From the NCBI RefSeq assembly GCF_014698045.1, contig NZ_JACJSE010000003.1, forward strand, positions 372,001 to 436,000: 64,000 nt of DNA, given 5' to 3'. The first letter of the stretch is position 1. The number at the start of each line of letters is the position of its first letter. Position numbers and translations under genes: made by a program. The notes beneath the pieces were generated by a model. That model was given only the letters and a program-made list of their open reading frames with translations. It was not told where the DNA came from and searched no databases. Below are positions 1 through 8,457 of the stretch, in pieces. The stretch comes from Aulosira sp. FACHB-615 (lineage in GTDB: Bacteria; Cyanobacteriota; Cyanobacteriia; Cyanobacteriales; Nostocaceae).

Positions 1-16
1 CCAAATATTGCATCTT

Positions 17-91
17 GTTGATGAGCGAAGTCGAACAACGGTTAGTTATCGCCATCGAACCAAGATTGGTGAGCGAAGTCGAACCAACCTC
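17..91. repeat. Two small dispersed repeats (GAGCGAAGTCGA core)
   Basis: Two copies of the core GAGCGAAGTCGA lie here, each between complementary arms: GTTG/CAAC around the first and TTGGT (66-70)/ACCAA (83-87) around the second. The same core recurs at about 12.99, 23.55, 23.63, 23.65, 28.19 and 44.29 kb with other arm sequences. This fits the SDR class of tiny mobile repeats described in Nostoc. They lie 3' of modA. Confidence 0.8.
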
Positions 92-96
92 TAAAA

Positions 97-915
97 TCAA
101 CCTCCAGCCCACACAAAACCCTGATTTTCAAATACATTTCTAGCTTCATTATTACTAGATAAAAACTGCTCAAATTCTTTAGCAGCATCAATATTTTTAC
201 TACTTTTAATCACTGCAATGGGATAAACTATAGGAGAATGACTATTTTCAGGTGCAGTAGTTACCACTTTAACTTTTGAACTAGTTTTGGCATCGGAAAG
301 ATAAACTAAACCAGCATTAACATTACCGGATTCTACATAATTTAAAGCTTGGCGTACATCTTTAGCGTAAACAACTTTACCTTTGAGTTTGTCAGCAATT
401 TTTAACGAAGTCAAAACTTGTTGAGCATATTGTCCCGCAGGGACACTTTTTGGTTCACCCAAAGCAACTTTCTTAATTTGATTTGAAGTTAAATCTTTAA
501 AATCTGATATATTTGTCGAGTTTTGTGGGGCAATTAATACTAGTTGATTTTTTAGTAAATCCTTCTTAGTACCATCAACTAACAAACCCTTTTTATCCAG
601 TGCATCTATTTGTTTATTTGCGGCGGAGATAAAAACATCAACTTTTGCACCTTGTTCAATTTGCTGCTGTAAAGCACCCGATGAACCAAAGTTATAGGTT
701 AGGTTCACGCTTGGTTTTGCCTGATTGTAAATTGGTTTGATGGCTTCAAGTGCATCTTTGAGACTAGCTGCGGCTGAAATAGTTAAAGTGGTGGTTTGGG
801 CTGTTGGACTAGTAGTTGTGGCTGAGTTGGGTGTATTTGCTTGATTACAACCAATAACTAACAGGCAAGCGAAGAATAACCAACAACTAAAAGCTAAAAT
901 GCGTTTAAAACTCAT
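97..915 (-). CDS. modA: Molybdate ABC transporter substrate-binding lipoprotein
   Basis: This is the periplasmic binding component that delivers molybdate (or tungstate) to a ModB/ModC importer. The 272-residue product begins with a hydrophobic signal ending in the lipobox LVIGC, so Cys23 is the likely lipidated residue. A low-complexity Thr/Ser linker to about residue 45 precedes the binding domain. The domain opens with SAAASLKDAL and continues with FGSSGALQQQIEQG, VDVFISA, the EPKSVPAGQYA hinge region and YPIAVIK near the C-terminus, all typical of ModA. No modB or modC lies beside it inside the window, though they could be to the left of base 1. Molybdate uptake would feed nitrate reductase and nitrogenase in a heterocystous host. 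Family assignment is firm; molybdate rather than another oxyanion is inferred from family resemblance. Confidence 0.88.
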   Translation of the reverse strand: MSFKRILAFSCWLFFACLLVIGCNQANTPNSATTTSPTAQTTTLTISAAASLKDALEAIKPIYNQAKPSVNLTYNFGSSGALQQQIEQGAKVDVFISAANKQIDALDKKGLLVDGTKKDLLKNQLVLIAPQNSTNISDFKDLTSNQIKKVALGEPKSVPAGQYAQQVLTSLKIADKLKGKVVYAKDVRQALNYVESGNVNAGLVYLSDAKTSSKVKVVTTAPENSHSPIVYPIAVIKSSKNIDAAKEFEQFLSSNNEARNVFENQGFVWAGG

Positions 916-1126
916 TGCCAGTTTTTAATTCATCTAATTACCAACCTAACACGAGAAAAGTTGGTAAGTAACAGTAAATTATTTAAATACACGAAAATCT
1001 GGAATTTCTGTAACGAAGAGTTCCAAATCTTAACCTATTACTCTGAATGATTACATCTGTTCAGATTCCCGACTTCTGGGATCTAGCGGCTCAAAACTTT
1101 ACTATAGCTAGGTTGCAAATAAAAAG

Positions 1127-1146
1127 CCCCCGGTGTTTACCAGGGG
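1127..1146 (-). terminator. Rho-independent terminator, minus strand, no obvious gene
   Basis: Read on the minus strand, CCCC-T-GGT / ACC-GGGG forms a bulged GC-rich stem with an AAAC loop, followed directly by GCTTTTTATTT. This is a good intrinsic terminator shape. No minus-strand CDS lies upstream within several hundred bases, so it may end a small RNA. Confidence 0.6.
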
Positions 1147-1368
1147 TATCTATCTCTATCAGCATCAACCTATTCCTACATAAAAGAGAATCGCACTTAT
1201 CAGGGTTTATTGCATCCGCATTCATGTAATAATTGCATATTTTGAATTGAATTTTTGCATAACAATATCAGGTATGGGCTGTAAAAGTTTTTCACACCTA
1301 CACCCTGACACCCTCAAACCCCTAAACCCTTGATTTTTCATCTCACTGCGTTATTCATTTTCAAGAAA

Positions 1369-1393
1369 AAGGCTTAACGTTTTGTTAAGCCTT
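1369..1393 (-). terminator. Rho-independent terminator, minus strand, no obvious gene
   Basis: AAGGCTTAAC and GTTAAGCCTT are perfect 10-bp arms around a 5-nt loop. On the minus strand the right arm is followed by a T-rich run (CCTTTTTCTTG). The upstream space on that strand (1394-1557) holds no protein gene, only the region 5' of the divergent GH116 gene. Confidence 0.6.
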
Positions 1394-1557
1394 AAAATGT
1401 CCTAGTGCTTAAGCAGACATCCGTGATTAATGTAGAAATATTAGCTTGACAGTTCATCTCTCTAAAGGAAGTCATTTTTACTTACAGAAAAAACTTGAGA
1501 AAAATTACACATCGCGTTAAGCTTCCTAAGCGTAACTGCACGCTGTGACATCAGGCG

Positions 1558-3972
1558 ATGACAAATCAAAACTCCCACGAAATTCCTTCTTGTACTTGGA
1601 ACCGTCCCATCGGGTTAGGTTGGGATAAACCTTATACCGTCCGCTATGCCAGTAATCTTGACGATGGCCCTTGGCATGGAATGCCTTTGGGTGGTTTTGG
1701 TGCAGGCTGCATTGGGCGTTCGTCGAGGGGAGATTTTAACCTGTGGCACATCGATGGCGGTGAACATATCTTTAAAAATGTGCCGTCTTGTCAATTCAGT
1801 GTGTTTGAGTCCAATGGCACAACTTCTCAAGTTTATGCTTTATCGACTCAATCACCGGAAGATGGTAGTCTCCAGACTTGGCAATGGTACCCAGCGAGTA
1901 GTGAGTCAACTTCCACCGGGACTTATCATGCTTTATACCCACGCAGTTGGTTTGTGTATGAAAATGTCTTTCAAGCAGAATTAACTTGTGAGCAGTTTTC
2001 GCCGATTTGGGCAGATAATTATCAAGAAACTAGCTATCCGGTGGCGGTGTTTTTGTGGAAGGCGCATAACCCCAGCAATGTACCAATTACTCTCAGCATT
2101 ATGTTGACTTGGGAAAATATGGCGGGCTGGTTTACTAATGCGTTGAAGTCGCCGGAAGTCAAGATACGCGATGATGGTAGCCCAGTTTATGAATATCAGC
2201 CGCGCTGGGGCGAAAGTCAGGGCAATTACAATCAATTAGTGGAAAATTCGCAATACTTTGGTTGTGTTTTCGGAAGGGTTGGAATTACGGAACCTGTGCA
2301 GGAAGGTGACGGGAGTTGGTGTATTGCAACGGTGAAACATCCGCAAGTGGAAGTTTTTCACCACAGTAAATGGCATCCTGGAGGTACAGGTGAGGAGGTA
2401 TGGCAAAGCTTTGCTAGTGATGGTTCTTTGCCTAACTATCTAGATACCAATCCGGCGGTAGAAAATCAACAGTTAGGAAGTGCGATCGCACTTCGCTTTA
2501 CTCTCCAACCAGGAGAAACTTTAGAAATTCCTTTTGTGTTGGCTTGGGATTTACCAGTGACGGAATTTGCGGCGGGAGTGAATTATTACCGCAGATATAC
2601 AGATTTCTTTGGTAAAAATGGCAATCATGCTTGGGAAATTGCGACTACTGCTTTAGACAATTATCAAACATGGCGATCGCAAATTCAAAGTTGGCAAGCA
2701 CCAATTCTCAACCGCGAAGATTTGCCAAATTGGTTTAAAATGGCGTTATTTAACGAATTATACGACTTAACTAGTGGTGGTACTCTCTGGAGTGCAGCTT
2801 CAGAACTCGACCCTATCGGCCAATTTGCCGTGCTGGAATGTTTAGATTACCGTTGGTATGAAAGTTTAGATGTGCGGTTATACGGTTCCTTTGGGTTGCT
2901 GTTGCTGTTCCCCGAATTAGAAAAGTCGGTGATGCGGGCTTTTGCTAGGGCAATTCCTCAAAGTGATGACCATCAGAGGATTATTGGCTATTACTATACC
3001 ATTGGTGCAGATACGACAACTGCCACCCGTAAAGTTGCAGGTGCAACACCCCACGATTTAGGCGCACCTAATGAACATGTTTGGGAGAAGACGAATTACA
3101 CCTGTTATCAAGACTGTAATTTGTGGAAAGATTTAAGCTCTGATTTTGTTTTGCAAGTTTACCGCGATTATTTGCTGACTGGTGCTGATGATGTAGAGTT
3201 TTTGGCAGATTGTTGGGATGCAATTGTCCAAACTCTCGATTATCTGAAAACTTTCGACAAAGATGGCGATGGTATTCCAGAAAATTCTGGCGCACCAGAC
3301 CAAACTTTTGATGATTGGCGGTTACAGGGCGTGAGTGCTTATTGTGGCGGGTTGTGGTTGGCGGCTTTGGAAGCAGCGATCGCAATTAGTGATATTTTAA
3401 TAACGAACCGCCAAGACGCGGAGGGCGCGGAGAAAGAGAGACAAAAATCTATCTATCAAGAATGGTTGCAGCAATCTCGTCCTATCTATGAGGAAAAGTT
3501 GTGGAATGGACAATATTATCGGTTAGATAGTGGCAGTGGTTCTGCTGTGGTGATGGCAGATCAGTTATGTGGGCAATTTTATGCCAGATTACTAGAACTA
3601 CCGGATATTGTACCGAGCGATCGCGCCCTTTCTACCCTGAAGACTGTTTATGATGCTTGTTTCTTGAAATTCCAAAATGGTGAATTTGGTGCGGCGAATG
3701 GTGTACTTCCCGATGGTTCCCCAGAAAACCCCAAAGCCACCCATCCTTTAGAAGTGTGGACAGGAATCAATTTTGGACTAGCGGCGTTTCTGGTGCAGAT
3801 GGGAATGCAGGATGAAGCTTTACGAGTCACACAAGCTGTTGTGCAGCAAATTTACAACAACGGCTTGCAATTCCGCACCCCAGAAGCCATTACCGCCGCC
3901 GGGACTTTCCGCGCTAGTACTTACCTCCGCGCGATGGCAATTTGGGGTATTTATTTAGTGATGAGTAAATAG
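1558..3972 (+). CDS. GH116 family glucosylceramidase-like glycoside hydrolase
   Basis: The 804-residue product belongs to the GBA2-type family (GH116, older DUF608), retaining beta-glucosidases acting on glucosides or glucosylceramide. An N-terminal beta domain (W..P.GLGWDKPY, MPLGGFGAGCIGR) precedes an (alpha/alpha)6 catalytic domain. By comparison with human GBA2 motifs, Glu in VLECLDYRWYESLDV (about residue 427) is the nucleophile. Asp in GAPDQTFDDW (about residue 581) is the acid/base, followed by the hallmark SAYCGGLWLAA. There is no signal peptide, so it is probably cytosolic. Residues about 616-631 (NRQDAEGAEKERQ) come from an in-frame dispersed repeat. The natural substrate in cyanobacteria is not evident from sequence. 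It stands alone on the + strand, with about 490 bp before the next gene. Confidence 0.88.
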   Translation: MTNQNSHEIPSCTWNRPIGLGWDKPYTVRYASNLDDGPWHGMPLGGFGAGCIGRSSRGDFNLWHIDGGEHIFKNVPSCQFSVFESNGTTSQVYALSTQSPEDGSLQTWQWYPASSESTSTGTYHALYPRSWFVYENVFQAELTCEQFSPIWADNYQETSYPVAVFLWKAHNPSNVPITLSIMLTWENMAGWFTNALKSPEVKIRDDGSPVYEYQPRWGESQGNYNQLVENSQYFGCVFGRVGITEPVQEGDGSWCIATVKHPQVEVFHHSKWHPGGTGEEVWQSFASDGSLPNYLDTNPAVENQQLGSAIALRFTLQPGETLEIPFVLAWDLPVTEFAAGVNYYRRYTDFFGKNGNHAWEIATTALDNYQTWRSQIQSWQAPILNREDLPNWFKMALFNELYDLTSGGTLWSAASELDPIGQFAVLECLDYRWYESLDVRLYGSFGLLLLFPELEKSVMRAFARAIPQSDDHQRIIGYYYTIGADTTTATRKVAGATPHDLGAPNEHVWEKTNYTCYQDCNLWKDLSSDFVLQVYRDYLLTGADDVEFLADCWDAIVQTLDYLKTFDKDGDGIPENSGAPDQTFDDWRLQGVSAYCGGLWLAALEAAIAISDILITNRQDAEGAEKERQKSIYQEWLQQSRPIYEEKLWNGQYYRLDSGSGSAVVMADQLCGQFYARLLELPDIVPSDRALSTLKTVYDACFLKFQNGEFGAANGVLPDGSPENPKATHPLEVWTGINFGLAAFLVQMGMQDEALRVTQAVVQQIYNNGLQFRTPEAITAAGTFRASTYLRAMAIWGIYLVMSK
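3403..3447 (+). repeat. Dispersed repeat embedded in the GH116 coding sequence
   Basis: The stretch CGCCAAGACGCGGAGGGCGC and flanks matches a repeat I recall as frequent between genes in Nostocales. Here it is read in frame as NRQDAEGAEKERQ, between a helix ending ISDIL and the next helix YQEWLQQSRP. It adds a charged loop and leaves the catalytic motifs intact. Confidence 0.6.
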
Positions 3973-4466
3973 ACATCTGGTGAACATGAATGTAGAGACG
4001 ATAAATATAATATTTCTACATTCATGGTAATTTTTCAAAGTTTTATTGCAGATTTGCTCAAAACTGCATAATTTAGACAACCTTACACTGATATATTTAA
4101 TTTGGGTTTTTAAAATTACCATTTTTGCCATCTATCTAAAGATAGATATTTTATTTCGCTTCTGTATTTTCAGCATCATTCATGAAATAATCATTTCAGT
4201 AATATACAAACTTCAAATGTTTAACAAACATTTTTACCATTTACTGGTTTGTAAGAATACATGTGTTGAGCAACTAATTATATATGTCATACTGAGCGGA
4301 ACGAAGTGTAGCGAATATCGTGGAGATTCTCACTTTGTAGCCTTCCCGTAGGCTAACACCTACAGAATGATAAGCATTTAACCGGACATGATATGGCGGG
4401 ATAATATACGCTAAATATGTATAAAAATTTCGTTTTAATATTATTTTATTGAAGGATATATACAAA
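3973..4466. other. Intergenic region with hairpin and SDR-like repeats
   Basis: This is a 494-bp AT-rich gap with no convincing gene. Just after the GH116 stop are perfect 12-bp arms, CATGAATGTAGA (3985-3996) and TCTACATTCATG (4015-4026), without a clear T-run. Around 4287-4352 lie degenerate SDR sequences: an ACTGAGCGGAACGAAGTGT variant, then TAGCC/GGCTA arms at about 4332-4350. The promoter of the dynamin operon should lie in 4360-4450. Confidence 0.55.
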
Positions 4467-6410
4467 ATGACCGATGAAAAAGTACCAGAACAGATAGAGG
4501 TTATTCTCAGAAGTGACGAACAACTAGAATTTATCCAGCAAGTGCTTCAAAGATCAGAAATTTCGCATTCGTTACAGTTTGAACTTCAACAACAAATTGA
4601 CAAAATCAAGCAGCGACAAAAAGATACAAACTTATACTTAGCTGTTATTGGTGAGTTTTCTAGTGGAAAAAGTACATTTATTAATGCGTTATTAAAAGAT
4701 GATTTGCTGAAAACTTCTGCTTTAGTTGCAACAGCAGCAGCCACAAAAATCTGTTATGGTAATGAGCTAAAAGTAGAAGTAAATTTTTCTGGTTCTCGCG
4801 CAGGTGTAATCAAAACTCAAGGTAGTAATGGAGTTGTAAATTTACCTTGGCTTTCTAATTCTCAAACAGTAGATATTAGACGATTTATTCATTTGCTCAC
4901 CTCAGATGAAGAAGTAGCTACAGATGTTGTAGATATAACAATCGAACATCCCGCCTCTTTCCTAACTAATAAAATCATCATTATTGATACCCCTGGGACT
5001 AATGCCGAAAATATCAGACATGGAGCTATTACACAAAGGGTAGTTCGGCAGGAAGCTGACTTGGCAATCATTATTGTGCCAGCAACAATGCCACTATCTC
5101 AGACTTTAAGTGATTTTATCGCCAACTCATTAAAAGAATATCTGCATCGATGTATTTTTTTAGTGAGTCGTATGGATGCAATCAAACCTCAACAACAAAA
5201 TTCGCTATTACAAGATTTGCGCTCTCGACTGGTTGATAAACTTGGTATCTCTACACCTGTGCTTCATTCATGTTCAGCACAAATAGCATTAGATATGTGG
5301 ACTGGAAACGAACCAGTATCAGAACACTTACAAGTTTGGCAAGAGCGATTCATTGCATTAGAAAAAATGATTATTGCTCGTCTGAGCAGAGAAAGAACTC
5401 TCAGCATTGCTGAAAGCTTGATACGTCTTTTATCGCAACTTTTTGAACAACTCAATACTCACCTGAGATCGCAATGGCAAAAATATGAAAATGCTCAGTT
5501 AAAAATCAAACAAGAAATGATTCCAAATTTGCCTGAATTTACTATAGAACAATACGGAATTTGTGAAAAACAACTGAGAAATTCTATTGCAACATACCTA
5601 TTAAAAACAACCAATTGTGTAGATGCACGTAAAGAAAACATTACCAAGAAAATCCGTACTGAATTATTTAGTGCTACAACCGAAGATGCACTCAAAAAAT
5701 TTCTTCAGTCTCAAGCAGAAAAGCTCTTAAAAGAAAGTCAAAAGCAACTTCAGCAAGATTTACAACCTTTAACCGAGAAGCTGTCCGCAGATGCGATCGC
5801 AGTAGGCAAAATATTTGATCAAAAATTTGCACAAGTATATCGTAATCTTCAAGCAATTGGAGGCAAAGTAGAAGCCAGCAATAATATCAGCTATAACTTT
5901 CAAGTCAATACTTCTAACGTTGCTGTGTCTGCACAATCCCTAACTCAAAAACTAGATAGCAGTGATGGTACAAAACTAGGTTTGAGTGCGGCAGCTGGCG
6001 CTGTAGTAGGTAGTGTATTACTACCAGTTCCAGGTTTGGGAACACTTGTCGGATTAGCCGTTGGCTCGTGGGCATCACGATTTTTTATGCCCTCATTAGA
6101 TGAGCGTAAACAAAAGCTTTGGGAACAGTTAACACCGGGACTGACTTCATATTTTGACGCAGTCAAAAACCAAACTTATCAAGATGCGATCACCTACACT
6201 CAAAGCCTAGAAACTTCTCTCAAACAACGAATAGATTCTTACATCGAAACATATAAGACAATTACTGAAAATATTCTGCAAGAACACAAAATTGAATTAG
6301 AACGTTTGAATCAATTCCAGGAATTAACTCAAAGGGATTTGACTGAAATCGAAAGGCGGCAGAACCGCCTAGCGGAACAACTACAAAAAATAGCAGCAAT
6401 CAATTTGTAA
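4467..6410 (+). CDS. Dynamin-like GTPase 1 of three
   Basis: This is a bacterial dynamin-like GTPase of 647 residues, a family of large GTPases that remodel or fuse membranes. The start is ATG 4467 with GAAGGA about ten bases upstream; the frame opens further back only at a TTG. P-loop GEFSSGKST lies near residue 62, switch I region LVATAAATKI, G3 IDTPGTNAEN, and the G4 position reads SRMD instead of NKxD. A long helical stalk follows. Residues about 503-540 form a glycine/alanine-rich hydrophobic hairpin (AAAGAVVGSVLLPVPG) suited to membrane insertion as in BDLP paddles, and the C-terminal part is coiled coil. It begins a run of three such genes with about 20-bp gaps, so they are probably co-transcribed. 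The role is unknown; membrane maintenance or phage defence are guesses. Confidence 0.85.
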   Translation: MTDEKVPEQIEVILRSDEQLEFIQQVLQRSEISHSLQFELQQQIDKIKQRQKDTNLYLAVIGEFSSGKSTFINALLKDDLLKTSALVATAAATKICYGNELKVEVNFSGSRAGVIKTQGSNGVVNLPWLSNSQTVDIRRFIHLLTSDEEVATDVVDITIEHPASFLTNKIIIIDTPGTNAENIRHGAITQRVVRQEADLAIIIVPATMPLSQTLSDFIANSLKEYLHRCIFLVSRMDAIKPQQQNSLLQDLRSRLVDKLGISTPVLHSCSAQIALDMWTGNEPVSEHLQVWQERFIALEKMIIARLSRERTLSIAESLIRLLSQLFEQLNTHLRSQWQKYENAQLKIKQEMIPNLPEFTIEQYGICEKQLRNSIATYLLKTTNCVDARKENITKKIRTELFSATTEDALKKFLQSQAEKLLKESQKQLQQDLQPLTEKLSADAIAVGKIFDQKFAQVYRNLQAIGGKVEASNNISYNFQVNTSNVAVSAQSLTQKLDSSDGTKLGLSAAAGAVVGSVLLPVPGLGTLVGLAVGSWASRFFMPSLDERKQKLWEQLTPGLTSYFDAVKNQTYQDAITYTQSLETSLKQRIDSYIETYKTITENILQEHKIELERLNQFQELTQRDLTEIERRQNRLAEQLQKIAAINL

Positions 6411-6430
6411 TTTACCTGAGATATACTTTT

Positions 6431-8437
6431 ATGTTTGACGATATTTTTTCAACACTTCAGAAAAAAACATCTGAATTTATAGCAGATAGTGAACAAAATG
6501 AAACTGAAGAAAATTTACCTCCTTTGGCTCTAAACATCCAAGCTGATGAAGAAGACATAGAAATTAATTCTAATACTCAATTTGAGGCAAAAAATAATTC
6601 TACTACACAATCAGAAGAATTATTTAGTTCAGAAACCTCAGACAATAATGAGCAAACTAGTAGCCAACAACAAGAACCATATCAATTAATATCACCTCGT
6701 ACCTTAAACAAAATGACTAATGTAGACGAGCATATCGAGTTTTGGATTGAAAGTTGTTTGAAGTTAGCCGAAACTATATCTTGTCATGAAATCATGACAG
6801 CATTAACCGAGCTTGATGTGCGATGGGAGTTTCCTGGTTTTCGTCTAGCATTTGTTGGTGAATTTAGTCGTGGTAAAAGTACCTTAATTAATCGCTTACT
6901 AGAGCGTGATTTACTACCTGTCGGAGCTATGCCGACAACTGGCACGTTAATTTCAATCGTTCCTGGAACTACAGAAAAAATGGAAGTTCGGACACCCGAT
7001 CAAGGATGGGTAGTTAGGCCAATAGAAGAATCATCTTGGAATGATTTGTTAGCAACAGAAGAAAATAAAGATAACCAAGAACAATTAACCCACGTCCGTT
7101 TGACTTTAGATGATCCGTGGCTACGAACTATTGATGTCGAATTAATCGACACACCAGGCGCGGGAGATTTAAACAGTAATCGCACTGCTTTACTTTGTGA
7201 CTTATTAAGTCAATGTGATGCGGCTGTCATTTTAGTAAGTGCAACACTACCTTTTAGCATCACAGAAGCTACTTTTTTAGAACAAGAAGTACTAGGTAAA
7301 CATATTCCTAATGTCCTTGTAGCCGTCTCAAAATTTGATACAGTGGCTCAAGAGCAAAAATTTGAGTTACTTCAGGTGATCCGCGATCGCATCAAGGAAG
7401 TTTCGACAAAAGTTCCCATTATTCCCATACATCCGCTTAATCCTGATGGATCTGAAATTGATGCCTTGGCAAAAGTTAGAACTCATATTGAATCAATGGT
7501 AGAGAAAGGAGAACGGAGAATTTGGCGCAGTCGAAAAGTAGCAGGACAGTTAATAGATTATCTCAATCAGATGGTTGATTTGAGTGAAGCAGCAATTAAG
7601 TCCGTTCAAATGAGTGTCGCAGAAAAAGAACAAGCTCTTCGTCAAGCACAACAAGAAAGAGCAAATACAGAGCTTTATTGGGAAGATATTCGCTTAAATT
7701 TAGATGATCGTCGGCTGCAACATACCCAAAGATTAAAACAAAAAGTTTTGCAAGCAAAAGAAGAATTAACCGAAGTTTACTCTTTTGAATTAAAGAAAGT
7801 AAAAGATTTAAAAAGTTGGTGGGAGCGAGATTTACCTTTTCAACTGAGACGAGAACTACTAATTTTAGGGAACCAATTGAGTGAAGAAATTTTCAATGAA
7901 CTTTCCCAAGATTTTGAATGGATGCAGAAGGAAGTCGCTCAAAAATTCTCTAGACAACTTGTTCGTAATAGTTCAGATTCATCATCAACTGTAAACGTTG
8001 ATCTGCGTTTGAGCCAGTTGGAATTAACAGATATACGCCATTACGCCCTCCTTACAGGACTAGCAAGCAGCGCAACTACAATTTGTGGCTATATTTTTGG
8101 TGGGCCTGGTGGTGTAGTCATCAGTACTGTTGCATGGGTTCTCAGCGATCAGTTTATTAATCAAAAAACAGACGAGCAAAGACAACGCTTATCAGAAGAA
8201 TTAGTACTTAACATTGAGCGAATAACTGATGATTATTTTCATCGTTTATCAGAGCGGTTAAGAGAGCTTTATAACCAACTGATAGCAGAAATAAAAAATG
8301 AACAAAAAGTTTGGCAATCTGCTTGGGAATCTACTCTGAAAAAAAGCACGAATATACAAGATATTAGTCACTATACTCAGTTAATTGAGCAGGCATCTCA
8401 ACTCAAGCAAGAAATTCGTACAGTTTTATCTCACTAA
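6431..8437 (+). CDS. Dynamin-like GTPase 2 of three, with acidic N-terminal extension
   Basis: This 668-residue dynamin-like GTPase starts 20 bp after the first. The first about 85 residues are acidic, Gln/Asn/Ser-rich and probably disordered, a feature absent from its two neighbours. The GTPase domain follows: P-loop GEFSRGKST near residue 142, MPTTGT in switch I, G3 IDTPGAGDLN and G4 SKFD. Predicted helical stalk segments (QALRQAQQERANTELYWEDI and beyond) lead to a hydrophobic stretch at about 536-575 (LLTGLASSATTICGYIFGG), the candidate membrane paddle. Divergence from its neighbours suggests an old heterotypic set rather than a recent duplication. The pairing resembles the Campylobacter DLP1/DLP2 and Streptomyces DynA/DynB pairs, which act as hetero-oligomers. 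No strong Shine-Dalgarno is visible before the ATG, so translational coupling is possible. Confidence 0.85.
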   Translation: MFDDIFSTLQKKTSEFIADSEQNETEENLPPLALNIQADEEDIEINSNTQFEAKNNSTTQSEELFSSETSDNNEQTSSQQQEPYQLISPRTLNKMTNVDEHIEFWIESCLKLAETISCHEIMTALTELDVRWEFPGFRLAFVGEFSRGKSTLINRLLERDLLPVGAMPTTGTLISIVPGTTEKMEVRTPDQGWVVRPIEESSWNDLLATEENKDNQEQLTHVRLTLDDPWLRTIDVELIDTPGAGDLNSNRTALLCDLLSQCDAAVILVSATLPFSITEATFLEQEVLGKHIPNVLVAVSKFDTVAQEQKFELLQVIRDRIKEVSTKVPIIPIHPLNPDGSEIDALAKVRTHIESMVEKGERRIWRSRKVAGQLIDYLNQMVDLSEAAIKSVQMSVAEKEQALRQAQQERANTELYWEDIRLNLDDRRLQHTQRLKQKVLQAKEELTEVYSFELKKVKDLKSWWERDLPFQLRRELLILGNQLSEEIFNELSQDFEWMQKEVAQKFSRQLVRNSSDSSSTVNVDLRLSQLELTDIRHYALLTGLASSATTICGYIFGGPGGVVISTVAWVLSDQFINQKTDEQRQRLSEELVLNIERITDDYFHRLSERLRELYNQLIAEIKNEQKVWQSAWESTLKKSTNIQDISHYTQLIEQASQLKQEIRTVLSH

Positions 8438-8457
8438 ATTACTCATCAAGGATGATT

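Larger units (their letters stand above)
916..1557. other. Intergenic region with two minus-strand terminators
   Basis: This 642-bp gap between divergent modA and the GH116 gene has no convincing CDS. It contains two minus-strand terminator hairpins (1127-1146 and 1369-1393), with no minus-strand protein gene upstream of either. Between them, about 1268-1350, is a degenerate CA-rich stretch resembling one half of the element at 13900-14031 (shared 'cctacaccc' runs and 'ctcactgcgt' near its end). Confidence 0.6.

Noticed and set aside
3985..4026. Terminator of the GH116 gene
   Set aside because: The 12-bp inverted repeat is perfect but AT-rich with no T-run directly after it on the + strand; reported only within the intergenic entry.
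4046..4351. Possible 101-codon gene before the dynamin operon
   Set aside because: Built from AT-rich sequence and SDR repeats; no ribosome site and no likeness to known proteins.
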